20,679 nucleotides of DNA, from the IMG/VR virus record IMGVR_UViG_3300032356_000014, positions 1-20,679 of that record. One strand, written 5' to 3'. A program made the translations under genes and the position numbers. The stretch's first letter is position 1; every line of letters begins with the position of its first letter. The notes under the pieces are model-generated. The model was given only the letters and a program-made list of their open reading frames with translations. It searched no databases and was not told where the DNA came from. Of the stretch, positions 1 through 8,400 are shown piece after piece. The stretch comes from a virus.

Positions 1-117
1 ACCTGTGGCCAACCCTATAACCATCAGGCTGACGAATCCCGTCCACACATGCATTCCCAACGCTGCCAAGATCGCAAGTGGCACGACATATCCCAGGAGT
101 CTGCTTCTGTTTGTCAT
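1..117 (-). CDS. Small membrane protein, N-terminal part (runs off the window)
   Basis: An open frame starts with ATG at 117 and reads 39 codons to the first base of the window without a stop. The peptide begins MTNRSRLLGYVVPLA and is hydrophobic from about residue 7 to 39, with a positively charged start. This fits one or two membrane segments, N-terminus inside. A purine-rich stretch (GGAAAGGCGAAG) lies upstream of the ATG, a fair but not ideal SD. It lies 126 bases downstream of the cyclotransferase on the same strand, so it may belong to the same operon. The family cannot be named from 39 residues. A holin or other small membrane protein is possible, as is a chance open frame. Confidence 0.4.
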   Translation of the reverse strand, partial: MTNRSRLLGYVVPLAILAALGMHVWTGFVSLMVIGLATG

Positions 118-243
118 CTGTCTTCGCCTTTCCGGCCGTCTCAGCTGCGGCCCTCTGTCATGGTTGCTGTGTGATTCATGCCTCCAATGCGCTGGTCATA
201 CGACGCTACAACTACCAGTATTTCAACGGGTTGTCGCACTCTG

Positions 244-732
244 TTACGGCCATTGTGTCTTGTTCGTCGGCCGCGCATTTCGGATCAGGCTGCCGCAACC
301 AACATAGCACCAGACCGACAGGACACTGCCGCCGGTCGCAGCGGGCACCAGCACTCGGCGGTATGTGCTGTGCATACCACGGAAGCCCTCCAGTTGGTCA
401 ATCGGGGGCAGGGACATCTGAGGATCGCGAAGAGTAATGATCTCTCCTCTTATCATATGCCAGTCGGTCTCATCACGGACCGCGTCAACTATCAGGTCCG
501 CCGGGGTGCGTTCCTGTGTTGCGACATCCGCCAGCGGGTCCAATGTCCCGACCGCGAGGATGTCGCTATCCGGCACTCTCAGCACAGGTATCCCCGACGG
601 GAGTTCGTAGAGCCTACCTCGCACTGTGACCTCCTCAACGAAGACCGCAGACCGGCAGTAAACCTCGTGATTCCAGTAGCCGCGCTTGAGCGTGCCGTAG
701 ACGAATAATCGGAATAGGTGGTTGTGGCTCAT
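244..732 (-). CDS. Gamma-glutamylcyclotransferase-like (AIG2/GGCT fold) protein
   Basis: This 162-residue protein opens with FRLFVYGTLKRG (residues 7-18), the hallmark nucleotide-loop-like motif of the AIG2/GGCT fold. It continues with VRGRLYELPSGIPVL (37-51) and LEGF (114-117), which match the fold in order and spacing. Known family members cleave gamma-glutamyl-amines to 5-oxoproline and a free amine, for example GGACT and BtrG of butirosin synthesis. I do not assign the catalytic Glu with certainty. The start at 732 is chosen because its ATG overlaps the TGA of the amidotransferase (ATGA) and the YGTLK strand then lies near the N-terminus, as is usual. A longer open frame extends to 864 but would add 44 residues lying inside the previous gene. 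It is the last enzyme of the amidoligase cassette and is probably co-translated. Substrate unknown. Confidence 0.85.
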   Translation of the reverse strand: MSHNHLFRLFVYGTLKRGYWNHEVYCRSAVFVEEVTVRGRLYELPSGIPVLRVPDSDILAVGTLDPLADVATQERTPADLIVDAVRDETDWHMIRGEIITLRDPQMSLPPIDQLEGFRGMHSTYRRVLVPAATGGSVLSVWCYVGCGSLIRNARPTNKTQWP

Positions 733-1526
733 ATCGATACGCCTCTTTTGGCTGTCGCCGCTCCGGCTTGAGCCACGAAGTCGAATGGTATCCGGCGAGA
801 TCTGGCAAGACCATAGCAGCTCAGCACACAGATCGTCATTGGTTTGAGCGTCAGGCGTTCCCAAACGGCAACATCCGCCAACGCCGCCTGCAGATACTTC
901 CCGGACGACGCATAGAAAACAGCGTCCAGCTTGGGGTGGTATATCAGTTCCAACGGCTTGTTACCCTTGATGATGACCACGTTGCCGGGATCGCTCTTCG
1001 CCACAATGACCGCGCTCATCTGGCCGCGACACAGGGCGAGACGCTCGCGGAGGGCATTCACGTCTATGCAGCCGTCGGCAATGCAGGCGTCCGCAATCCG
1101 CCCAATGATCTCGCTGTCTACCTCGGCATGCCTGCTGAAGCGGAACCGATGGAATAGGTAGTCGGCGTTGAGAATCGTGCCATTGTGAGTCACCAGGCAG
1201 TTGCCGGTCCGCAGTGGATGGTTGTTCTCGTTGACCGCAGCGTTGCCCCGGGTCACGAAGCGGGTGTGGCCCATCAGCACGGTGACTCTGTTATCCACGT
1301 CGCCCAGCACCTGCCCGAAAGCCTTGTCACGCACAAACTGGCTGGCCGGAAGCGGCCTCTTGAACAACCTGTGCTCGCCGTCTCGGTTCACCCAGGCAAT
1401 ACCGGTCGCGTGCGGTCCGCGCTCCTTGCTGAGTTCCAGAAGCCTGGTGAACACCCAGGTCAGGTAGTCAATCTCCTCTTGCGTGCGTCGCTTGGCTCCG
1501 AATATCACTCCTGCTTGTCCGCACAT
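729..1526 (-). CDS. Class II (Ntn-type) glutamine amidotransferase
   Basis: This is a 265-residue single-domain protein. Residue 2 is Cys (MCGQAGV), the N-terminal nucleophile exposed after Met removal in class II glutaminases. Other matching motifs are ERGPHATGIAW (35-45), GHTRFVTRGN (86-95, the Arg that binds the glutamine carboxylate), NNHPL (101-105), THNGTI (113-118), VDSEII (136-141) and FYASSGK (204-210). These follow the order found in GlmS and PurF glutaminase domains. No synthase domain is fused, so it would hydrolyse glutamine and hand ammonia or a glutamyl group to a separate partner. The obvious partner is the adjacent amidoligase. The start lies 22 bases inside the upstream small gene, behind AAGGGGGTGAG, and its stop overlaps the next ATG. 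YafJ-like or phage-type stand-alone GATases are the closest description. Confidence 0.9.
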   Translation of the reverse strand: MCGQAGVIFGAKRRTQEEIDYLTWVFTRLLELSKERGPHATGIAWVNRDGEHRLFKRPLPASQFVRDKAFGQVLGDVDNRVTVLMGHTRFVTRGNAAVNENNHPLRTGNCLVTHNGTILNADYLFHRFRFSRHAEVDSEIIGRIADACIADGCIDVNALRERLALCRGQMSAVIVAKSDPGNVVIIKGNKPLELIYHPKLDAVFYASSGKYLQAALADVAVWERLTLKPMTICVLSCYGLARSRRIPFDFVAQAGAATAKRGVSI

Positions 1527-1744
1527 CCGGACTCACCCCCTTCCGTTGCCTCGAAGCCTCTGAAGATGCCCTCGGCATACTGCTTCCTGTTCTCGTGCAC
1601 CCAGAGCGCCGTGGCGTAATGCTCCATCTCATATGCAAGCTCGACTACCATGGGCACGTCAAGCATGTTGGTCTTGCCGGAGAGCCTGACTGCTTTCAGA
1701 CCCTCCAGCACATCAGCCGGGATCGGCACCTTAGTTCGCTCCAT
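1505..1744 (-). CDS. DUF5049-like small protein
   Basis: This 79-residue protein starts with MERTKVPIPADVLEGLKAVR, followed by SGKTNMLDVPMVVELAYEM and then KQYAEGIFRGFEA. The pattern of IP..(I/V)LEG(I/L)KAVR, G.TNM.D and a final FRGFE resembles DUF5049, a short phage protein family of unknown function. That assignment rests on recalled motifs only. The ATG at 1744 follows GGAGGT at good spacing. An upstream in-frame ATG at 1831 lies within the amidoligase exon and has no comparable SD. The gene overlaps the end of the amidoligase by 14 bases and the start of the amidotransferase by 22, so it sits between two enzymes of the cassette and may be an accessory subunit. Confidence 0.75.
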   Translation of the reverse strand: MERTKVPIPADVLEGLKAVRLSGKTNMLDVPMVVELAYEMEHYATALWVHENRKQYAEGIFRGFEATEGGESGCADKQE

Positions 1745-1894
1745 TGCCCACCTCCGATGTCTCGACGGCAGGCTTCGGGTTCGTCGGCTTCGGCCTGCCG
1801 TTTTTCCAGGCGGCGTCACCCGGCATCGCATTCAGGAGATGCTTTCTGGCGGTCTTGAACTCGTCGCCGATCAGTCCAAGGTGAAGGAGGAACA
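1731..1894 (-). CDS. Amidoligase, 3' exon (C-terminal 54 codons)
   Basis: This exon lies immediately downstream of the intron 3' end (CCCTAT at 1900-1895). It encodes FLLHLGLIGDEFKTARKHLL and then MPGDAAWK and a Pro/Lys-rich tail ending EVGNGAN before TAA at 1731. The LGLIGDEFKTAR and GDAAWK segments are what I expect at the C-terminus of phage Amidoligase_2 proteins, and no start codon or SD precedes them here. The first two bases (TG) complete a split codon with G4192, giving GTG (Val). Joined to the 5' exon, the coding length is 939 bases, exactly 313 codons with the stop. The end overlaps the start of the DUF5049-like gene by 14 bases. Confidence 0.8.
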
Positions 1895-1957
1895 ATAGGG
1901 TCGAAGGAGGGCGCGTTACCGGTCCGAAGACCGGCACGTTTCCCTCCAGCGCCCTCC
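1895..1957 (-). ncRNA. Group II intron domain VI and 3' splice site
   Basis: Read on the minus strand, this segment forms GGAGGGCGC paired with GCGCCCTCC, with an inner CCGGTC-TTCG-GACCGG hairpin. It then ends TTCGACCCTAT. An A seven bases from the end (1901) matches the branch-point position in Ll.LtrB, and the terminal AT fits the AY consensus. The stem geometry is read by eye, and the exact bulge was not modelled. Confidence 0.7.
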
Positions 1958-1991
1958 GAACCGTGCGAGCGGCTTTCACCGCACACGGCTC
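1958..1991 (-). ncRNA. Group II intron domain V
   Basis: The minus strand reads GAGCCGTGTGCGGTGAAAGC followed by CGCTCGCACGGTTC. This is the standard 34-nt domain V: the catalytic AGC triad in GAGCCG, a lower stem GAGCCG/CGGTTC, a two-base bulge on the 3' side, and an upper GCGG/CCGC stem capped by a GAAA loop. All core features needed for catalysis appear present, so the intron is probably splicing-competent. Confidence 0.92.
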
Positions 1992-2008
1992 TCCAGAAAC
2001 CACTGGTA

Positions 2009-3607
2009 TCACCAGTAGAGACCTCTATAGCGAAGTCGGCCTTTGTCGGTGATATCCCGTGCCAGCTTATGCAGCGATTTGCGCGGAACGGATGCGCAGA
2101 CCAGAAAGACTGTGCGCTCGACGCCACTCTGCAGGGTCGTTGTCGCACACCAGGTTTTCTGCCCGCCCCGAGGGTTACTCGGTTGCGGCGGACATCTGCG
2201 TATCCAACGCTGCGCTGCTTGGCTCAGGTACATCTTGTGCTTGCGGCCCAGGTAGCAACCGTATGCCCAGAATGTATGGTGTAGCACCTTCTGGAACACG
2301 TGGGCTGGGGCTGAAGCACAGGCGTAGTAGTTCATCCAGCCGGTCAGCTTTGCGTTGATTCGGCGGATGATATCTACCTCGTCGTCCTGAACCCGTTGGC
2401 AAAGGTCCCTGACTTGCTGTATTGTCTCCCGGGCGGAGTCATAGGGGATGACCAACTTGACCCGTGGCGTTTGAGTCGGGATTCTCTGCCTGGCCACCAT
2501 CTTGTAGCCAAGGAAGATGAATCCGTCGGTGATGTGGGTGATTGTTGTCTTCTCCGGGCTTAGGACCAGCCGGAGATTCTCCCACAGCCATCGAGTCAGG
2601 TCTTCTTTCATCTCCTCCGCTCTTGCCTTGGAGAGGTTTCGCAGTACGATCACCCAGTCGTCGGCGTACCGCACATAGGTGAGCTTGGGCTTTATCGGTT
2701 CCTTCAGATACGGGGTCTGTTTGCGCTGCGCTATAAGATGCCACAGCCGCGCACGCAGTTCTTCATCGGTGCCATCCGGTTTCTGTTTGCCGGCAAGCAT
2801 CTCGCGGATACGCTGGATCTGCCCCCCGATACGGTTGTAGTCGGGGTTGGTCCTGGCGTATTTCTCCTGGGGTGTCTGCGGCTGTTGCCGGTTGGCTCCA
2901 TAGGTTTCCTCGATATACCTGTCCATTTCGTGCAGGTATATGTTGGCAAGAACCGGTGATACGATCCCGCCCTGTGGCGTACCGACCTTGGTCGGGTTCC
3001 ACATGTCCATCTCGAAGTATCCTGCCTTCAGGAACTTCGCTATGAGCTTCAGGAACCGGTCATCACTGATGCGCTTCTCAAGCAGGCGCAGCAGGATGCT
3101 GTGGCTGACATTATCAAAGAACCCTTCGATGTCGCCCTCAATAACCCAATCCATCCTTGCCTTCGGATAGTTGTAGACGGCGTGGAGCGCCGTGTGGCAA
3201 CTGCGCCCTGGTCTGAAGCCGTGTGAGCAGTCCAGAAAGACCGGCTCATATATGGCCTCAAGAACCAGCTTTATGGCGCTTTGCACCACCCTGTCCGAAA
3301 ACGTGGGTATTCCAAGCGGTCGGAGCTTCCCCGACTTCTTGGGGATGTAGACGCGCCTTACCGGGTACGGCGTATAGGTGCCGTCTTTGAGCATTGCTGC
3401 CACCCTTTCGGCTTCGGCGGGGTTCCAGTGTTGCTTGGTCTTACCGTCTACGCCGGGCGTGTATGCCCCCTTGTTGTCTTCTATCTGTTCGTAAGCGAAC
3501 ATAAGGAAGTCCACCTGTGTGATCTCCCGGAACAGTCGGTCAAACCGCTTGTCCGGGTTCTGCTTGGCAAGTCTTGCCAGTCTGTGAATACGATGAGCTA
3601 CGATCAT
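2009..3607 (-). CDS. ltrA: Group II intron reverse transcriptase/maturase (LtrA-like, no HNH domain)
   Basis: This 532-residue protein has RT0-RT1 with AYEQIEDNKGAYTPGVDG (39-55) and RRVYIPKKSGKLRPLGIPTF (84-103). It has SHGFRPGRSCHTAL (128-141), the catalytic Asp region VIEGDIEGFF (155-164), GTPQGGIVSPVLANIYLHE (209-227) and the catalytic YADD (314-317). A maturase domain X follows, with LTGWMNYYA (421-429). The pattern is closest to Ll.LtrB LtrA among families I can recall. The C-terminal 60 residues contain no CxxC...H...H HNH endonuclease motif, so retrohoming would have to use single-stranded DNA at replication forks or another nick. The ATG at 3607 follows GAGAGGA about 11 bases upstream. 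The protein would assist splicing of this intron and act in its mobility. Confidence 0.95.
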   Translation of the reverse strand: MIVAHRIHRLARLAKQNPDKRFDRLFREITQVDFLMFAYEQIEDNKGAYTPGVDGKTKQHWNPAEAERVAAMLKDGTYTPYPVRRVYIPKKSGKLRPLGIPTFSDRVVQSAIKLVLEAIYEPVFLDCSHGFRPGRSCHTALHAVYNYPKARMDWVIEGDIEGFFDNVSHSILLRLLEKRISDDRFLKLIAKFLKAGYFEMDMWNPTKVGTPQGGIVSPVLANIYLHEMDRYIEETYGANRQQPQTPQEKYARTNPDYNRIGGQIQRIREMLAGKQKPDGTDEELRARLWHLIAQRKQTPYLKEPIKPKLTYVRYADDWVIVLRNLSKARAEEMKEDLTRWLWENLRLVLSPEKTTITHITDGFIFLGYKMVARQRIPTQTPRVKLVIPYDSARETIQQVRDLCQRVQDDEVDIIRRINAKLTGWMNYYACASAPAHVFQKVLHHTFWAYGCYLGRKHKMYLSQAAQRWIRRCPPQPSNPRGGQKTWCATTTLQSGVERTVFLVCASVPRKSLHKLARDITDKGRLRYRGLYW

Positions 3608-4191
3608 TTGAGGTCTTGTCCTCTCGTTAGTTTAGGTATTCACTGGTCTCCTGGCCCCCTTCGCTCCGTGAGCATTACCTCACATCACAGCTACTATGGG
3701 GCCTCTGCCGTCTGATGGGCATTCCCTCGCTAACAGGGTCAACCATCCCACCAGACTTCTCCGGTAGCTAAGTGCGCATTTGTTCGATGAACTTAGGCTT
3801 CTCATTTACGCCGTTGGCATGCGATGCATACCTGTTGGAGCCGGGCGTTGGGGTTGGACAGCCCATTGCCCTCGGTTCAGAGTGTCCCTTTCATGTGTCT
3901 TCGCGTAAAGCACATTTAGACTCCAGCACCCCGTCGGCTTGGTGAGGTGCCCGTACGATTCACGGACAGACGTTGAGATTCAGCCAGTCTAGGCTTAGCC
4001 ATATTCATCTGCCTTGAGGAACCTCTACAGCGGCCAAAGCCCGCCTGTGTTCCCCGTTGTCCCGCGAGAGCTTGCCGCCCCGGACCGGTTATGCGGTCCG
4101 ACACGTCGCGGTAGGTCGTGCCTCTGTCCAGGCACGATGGTTTAGGCTGCTAATGCAGCCCCACTTACGCACTTAACCCGAACGGACGCCC
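3608..4191 (-). ncRNA. Group II intron 5' structured region (domains I-III and start of IV)
   Basis: These 584 bases lack a convincing gene and form the 5' ribozyme part of the intron. Local hairpins are visible on the minus strand, such as GGGGCTGC-ATTA-GCAGCC near 4150 and GTGCCTGGACAGAGGCAC near 4120. The stretch CAGACGGCAGAGGCCCCATAG near 3700 looks like domain III of LtrB-type introns. A five-base exact complement (CCCGG, 3845-3841) to the last five 5' exon bases CCGGG is a candidate EBS1, but this is unproven. The short open frames here are not considered genes. Confidence 0.75.
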
Positions 4192-4966
4192 CCCGGAAGT
4201 CATACTTGGCGCTGGCGGGATTGAACTCCCGCTTGCGGCTTGATGCTCCTCTGCTGTTCAGAGCCTTCGCAGCGATGGCAAGCACGAACTGAATGGCGGC
4301 TTTCACCTTGCCAGCGTGCAGAGTAGCCTGGAACCATCGGAACTCGACGGTGCCTCGGTACCAAACGTTGTGCAGATTCACACCGTGGTACCTCGTCTGA
4401 TCGTAGTGCTGCGGGTGGTGATTGTGGTAGCCGTACCAGATGCGGTTCATCTGCTCGCGGGTCTTTGGACGGCTGCGCTCTATCTTGGCGATGAGTTCCG
4501 AACTGACCGGCTTCGTGTAGTTCCTGAGCCTCGATTCCTCGACACCGAGCGCTGTCAATATCAGCGGCTCCTGCTTGTGCACGATCTTGGCAAGGTTGCC
4601 GAGGGTCTTACCATCAAAGGCGGTCGCGTCAACGTGAATGTGGATGCCGCACTTCTGGTCGACGGTAGCTCCGCATCCGCGGATCGCGCGCACCACCTCT
4701 TGCAGCGTTTGAATATCTTCGTAGTTGAGGACCGGCGAGACCACCTCGGACCTGAGATTGGCCGGCACGCTTGTTAGTGAGGAGTCGGCAACGACCATCC
4801 ACGTTCGGCCTCGCTCATCGACTACGTGCCAGGGATCGTAGCAGCTTGGGATTCCGACGTGCTCGACGCTTACTCCCACCACGGACTGGATCGCGCGAGC
4901 CACGTCCCCACGGCTCCGCTTGATAGTTTCGATCTCGACCCCGAACCTGAGTTCCTGGAGTTTCAC
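4192..4966 (-). CDS. Amidoligase (COOH-NH2 ligase, Amidoligase_2 type), 5' exon
   Basis: This exon encodes residues 1-258 of a predicted 312-residue ligase of the glutamine-synthetase-like fold. Visible family features are RFGVEIET (7-14, metal-binding Glu strand), [15 protein letters not shown] (71-85), [10 protein letters not shown] (105-114), [13 protein letters not shown] (124-136) and [12 protein letters not shown] (205-216, acidic/Arg strand). Family members are thought to join a carboxylate and an amine using ATP. The GTG start at 4966 follows CGGAGGT at seven bases. If the transcript is not spliced, translation continues 16 codons into the intron and stops at 4142, giving a 274-residue protein lacking its conserved C-terminus. 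The exon ends in the codon series for KYDFR plus one G, completed by TG from the 3' exon. The substrate is unknown; neighbours suggest glutamine-derived ammonia or a gamma-glutamyl conjugate. Confidence 0.85.
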
Positions 4967-5129
4967 TTCTCGACCTCCGAGTTTGAGAACTGGCAGAAAA
5001 CATGTTTGGTGTTCCTGCTGTTCAATGAATGCCTCAAACCCCAGGAAACATCAAGTCTAACGAGCCGGATTTCCGAGGAATCTGGTGTTCTTTTTCAGGC
5101 GTGGAATGATTGGTGCAGGGGGTAACGGA

Positions 5130-5402
5130 TCACCCTGGGATGGCCTCGCCGTGGTCAATACCGGCATCGAGCAGGGCTTCGTTTAGCCACTGGACGTGCG
5201 CTTCTTCGCGGGTGATCCTGGCCATCACCGCCGTGAAGTCGTCGGATAGGTCCATCGGCAAACCGACTGCCTCCTCTATTCGCCGAATTCTGGCATCGAG
5301 GTTGGCGAGCAGGTCGAGCACGTGGTTTCGGATAACGCCATCTCGCTTTTCGGAGGGCGATGGGATGAACTCGGTCATCCCGCCGCGTCGTTTGACCAGC
5401 AT
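5130..5402 (-). CDS. Small helical protein following the large tail protein
   Basis: This 90-residue protein begins MLVKRRGGMTEFIPSPSEKR, followed by a largely helical region with HVLDLLANLDARIRRIEEAV suited to a coiled coil. It ends ALLDAGIDHGEAIPG. The ATG at 5402 sits seven to eight bases after GAGGAG and 11 bases after the stop of the 1203-residue tail protein, so it is the next gene of the same transcript. An open frame upstream of this ATG lies inside the tail gene and is not used. No family recognised. It could be a short fibre, chaperone or trimerising accessory for the upstream fibre, but that is only position-based. It is the last gene before the 163-base gap that precedes the amidoligase. 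Confidence 0.75.
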   Translation of the reverse strand: MLVKRRGGMTEFIPSPSEKRDGVIRNHVLDLLANLDARIRRIEEAVGLPMDLSDDFTAVMARITREEAHVQWLNEALLDAGIDHGEAIPG

Positions 5403-5413
5403 TATGCTCTCCT

Positions 5414-8400
5414 CTAGCTCAAGGTCGCGCCCAGGGAGTGGATGCGCAGGTAGATCAGGTTGTTGCCGGTCATCACGGCCTTGTACCTCACGCGGTTGCC
5501 GGTGGGGTTGGTGAACGCCCGCAGGAACACATACTCCGTCCAGGTCTGGTCCACTTCGCGGGTAGTATCCAGAGTCATCGGCTCCCAAGTCTCGCCGCCG
5601 TCGTTGGAGGCGAACCAGTTTATCGTGCAGCCACTGGGGATACTCATCTCGGCGTAGACCTTGGTGGATTCAACGCCCTGGGTAAGCTCGTTCTCGCGGG
5701 AGATGTAGGTCCCCTCGACGCCGTTCAAGTAGCCGATGAGGTTCACATCCTTGTAGTTCAAGGCTGGGGTATCGTTCGGGGCGTTGCTCGTGAGCCTGGC
5801 TCGAACAAGAACCCGAGTGGCGATGTTGGGAAGCCGCTCTTCCTCGGCGGGGACTATCGCGTCCCAGGTGACACCACCATCGGTCGAGTACTCCCAGGTC
5901 ATTCCCGTCCCTTGTGGAATCGCGGAGTACTCGTCCAGGTTCAGATCGCTGAACTGCACGCCGGTTACTTGCTGAAATCGGATTTCCCCGGAAGCCGCGA
6001 AGTCATACCCGTAGATGCGCATGTTGAGGTCCGAGCCGTTCAACGGAGTCCAGGTCTCGGCGTTGGAGCTTTCAAGCAGCACGCCCTCCGCGTATGTCTG
6101 GCGAGTGATGACGCCATTTCTGCCCATCTGACCGAGGCTGGCGATGCGGACTCGGTAGTTCGTGGAGTTGGTGAGCAGCACCACGGCGACGCTCTGGTTG
6201 GCCTGGACATAGAACGGATCGTTGAAGACGACCTTGGTTTCCGCGTTGAGGGCTATCTCCGACGGTGCGACGACCTTCTCGGCAAGAACCGTCTCGTTGG
6301 GGAGGCCGGTGGTGACGCCGCGAATCTGGACTGTCACTGGAATGGATGCGTCCTTTCTCGTGAAGTACAGCCCTATAGCGGAGAGCATGCGGTTCTGGGT
6401 GAAGCTGAATGTCTGCGCGAGCGGGTCACGCCGGGTGCGGGCAGGCACAGTGCGCCAGACGATTCGCTCGACCGGCACGCGGATGATCCGAGGTTCGACT
6501 TCACGGATGATCGTCTGTTGCTGGACGATTGTCTGTTGCTGGATGATGGTGTTCGTGACCTCGACACGCTCGATTCGGGTGACAACCAGCGGATCGTTAA
6601 CCTGCAGCATCGCCTGGGCGGAATACGTGCCGTCGGTCATCTCGACGATCCGGTTGCCGTTGTGTGCCGTTTCGGGGATGGTGAATGAACACGTCACGCG
6701 CCCGGCTTGGTCGGAATGGACGTCACTTGCCACGACCTGGCCGTCGCATCGAACGGTGATATTGGTAACACTGGGCGTGAAGTTCGAGCCTGTGACGGCG
6801 ATTCCTGTCTGCCCACTGCGGCCAATGTTTGGCGTAACCTCTATCATCGCCGGCGGCTTTTCGAAGACGGCATAGGGGTTGATATTCTTCTCCTCTGACC
6901 AATCGAGCTGCTCGACGAGCACGCGCTCCGTTGCCGGAAGCAAGGCCAGACTTCCCCTGAATAGAGCGTTGCTGTGCGCCTGGTCGACCTCGAGCACCCG
7001 GGGAGTGGCGGTGCGGCCTGGGGCGACGAACTTGCGAACGCCATCGATCCGTGCGCTCCACTCGGAATGGAACACATCCGACTGGGCTTCGTTCGAGAAG
7101 TCGTCGGAGTAGATTCCTTTCTTGGTCTGGGCGTCCCGGTTCTGGAGATTGTTGTTCATCTGGTACTGGGCGTCGTTGTATTTGAGATCCTCCACATCCT
7201 GCATTACCTGGTGGATCTGGGCCATGGTGATCCGGTTCAGGCCGAAGTTTCGGACGGTCATTTCCACTGAGTTCGGCGGGCAATCCACGCTGGCGAGCGC
7301 AAGAGTGCCCTCCGGCACTATCGGGAGCTTCGGAAAGTCCGAGGGTGCACCGTCGATGTGCAGGATTTCCCTGGCAGTCGCATAGATGATGTCTTTGCGG
7401 CCGAGGTAGTAGTCGTAGTCCACGCTGCAATTCGACCCGCTGACCGGATCACTTCCCACACCCGTCCTGCCGAAGTTGATGACGCTTGTGTTCCCCAATA
7501 CTATCTCAGGCACGGGCTGCGAAAGCCCGCTGGAGTTGGATGAGGGCGGGCTACTTGTCGTCGTCTCGTCCACTCCATCGTCTGCGTAGGAAGTCACTCC
7601 CGGGCCGAGTTCTTTGAGCCGCTTGAAGCTGGTTCGGCCCGTATTGGGCGACGCACGGTATATGCGATAGCCTGTCGCGCCGTTGATCGGTCTCCACGTA
7701 ATAAGGTTGACATCTCCCGCGGCGGTCTGGCGCGAGACGACTCGGCCGCCGATGTATTCCGTCTCGCCGGATGCCGAGAGCGCCGTGACTACATAGTGGT
7801 ACTGGGCGGCCGCCGGATACCCCGACTGTCCGAACCACCCGCCGTCGACGTAGTCCGTGCCCTTGACCATCTGCTTCACGTAGGTCCAGCGAACCGTATA
7901 TGTCGTGCCTATGGCTGGTTCATTGCCGGAGCCGAGCCAATCCACGTTGTTGCCGGACTGCTGCCAGTCGGTTCCTTCCGTGAATATGGTAGCCCCCTGG
8001 CTGACCTCCAGAATGTCGACAACCGGATTGGGTCTGAGCAGGTCTTCTCCGCCTCCGACCGATCCGCGAGTGACGTTGGCGGTTATCTCGACGATTGCCT
8101 CGACCTGGGTAGTCTCCTCGAGAGGAGAGCAGTTCAGAGCATAACGACGCTGATTGACGTTATACGTCTTCTGCTCGCCGCGCACGGACTTCGTGGCGAC
8201 CGATTTGGGCACGGTGGTGGTTGTAGGCAGGTCTTTCTGCAGACGGAACCCCTGGATATAGGCGCGGCCCGCGTTGGTGACGACCTGGACGCTTGAGCCA
8301 TCGTTGCCGCCGATGAAGCTGTCAAACCCACGCACCAGGTAGCTCCCAGCCTGGTCATAGGTGCGTTCCGCGAGGTTCTGCAAGAGCGAGTTCAAGCCTT

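Larger units (their letters stand above)
1895..4191 (-). mobile_element. Group II intron (mitochondrial-like / IIA type, LtrA-related) inserted in the amidoligase gene
   Basis: The element is about 2297 nt. Evidence for it: an LtrA-like reverse transcriptase in the domain IV position; a canonical 34-nt domain V 18 nt after the reverse transcriptase stop; a following domain VI-like stem (GGAGGGCGC paired with GCGCCCTCC); a candidate branch A seven bases from the end (1901); and a 3' end in AT. The region upstream of the reverse transcriptase has the segment GGGTTAAGTGCGTAAG, resembling the early domain I of Ll.LtrB, and the string CAGACGGCAGAGGCCCCATAG, resembling domain III of that class. The 5' boundary is set by reading-frame continuity of the host gene and gives GGGCG as first bases. 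Because six G residues run across the junction, it is inferred rather than proven. Confidence 0.85.

Noticed and set aside
118-243. Possible terminator after the cyclotransferase gene
   Set aside because: No GC-rich hairpin followed by a T-run on the minus strand was seen, and the downstream frame on the same strand suggests continued transcription.
1731-2012. Free-standing 93-codon minus-strand frame across the intron 3' end
   Set aside because: Its first 39 codons lie in domains V and VI of the intron, and it has no SD. Only the part after 1894 is coding, as the amidoligase 3' exon.
4135-4172. Alternative intron 5' ends at GTGCG (4172) or GTGCC (4135)
   Set aside because: GTGCG at 4172 matches the consensus better, and a GGGTTAA/TTGACCC pairing (4179-4173 with 3742-3736) is possible. 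However, the exons would then join out of frame with the conserved LGLIGDEF segment. It also appears to correspond to internal domain I sequence of LtrB-type introns, and the putative pairing partner lies near domain III. The 4135 site lies after the stop at 4142.
4967-5129. Possible promoter for the amidoligase (TTGATG, 17 bases, CATTCA on the minus strand)
   Set aside because: The -10 element is too poor to support. The 163-base gap could hold a promoter, but nothing convincing or terminator-like was seen.
5438-6688. Long plus-strand frame opposite the large tail protein
   Set aside because: It is antisense to a gene with clear domains and SD, and is a GC-driven mirror frame with no recognisable motif.
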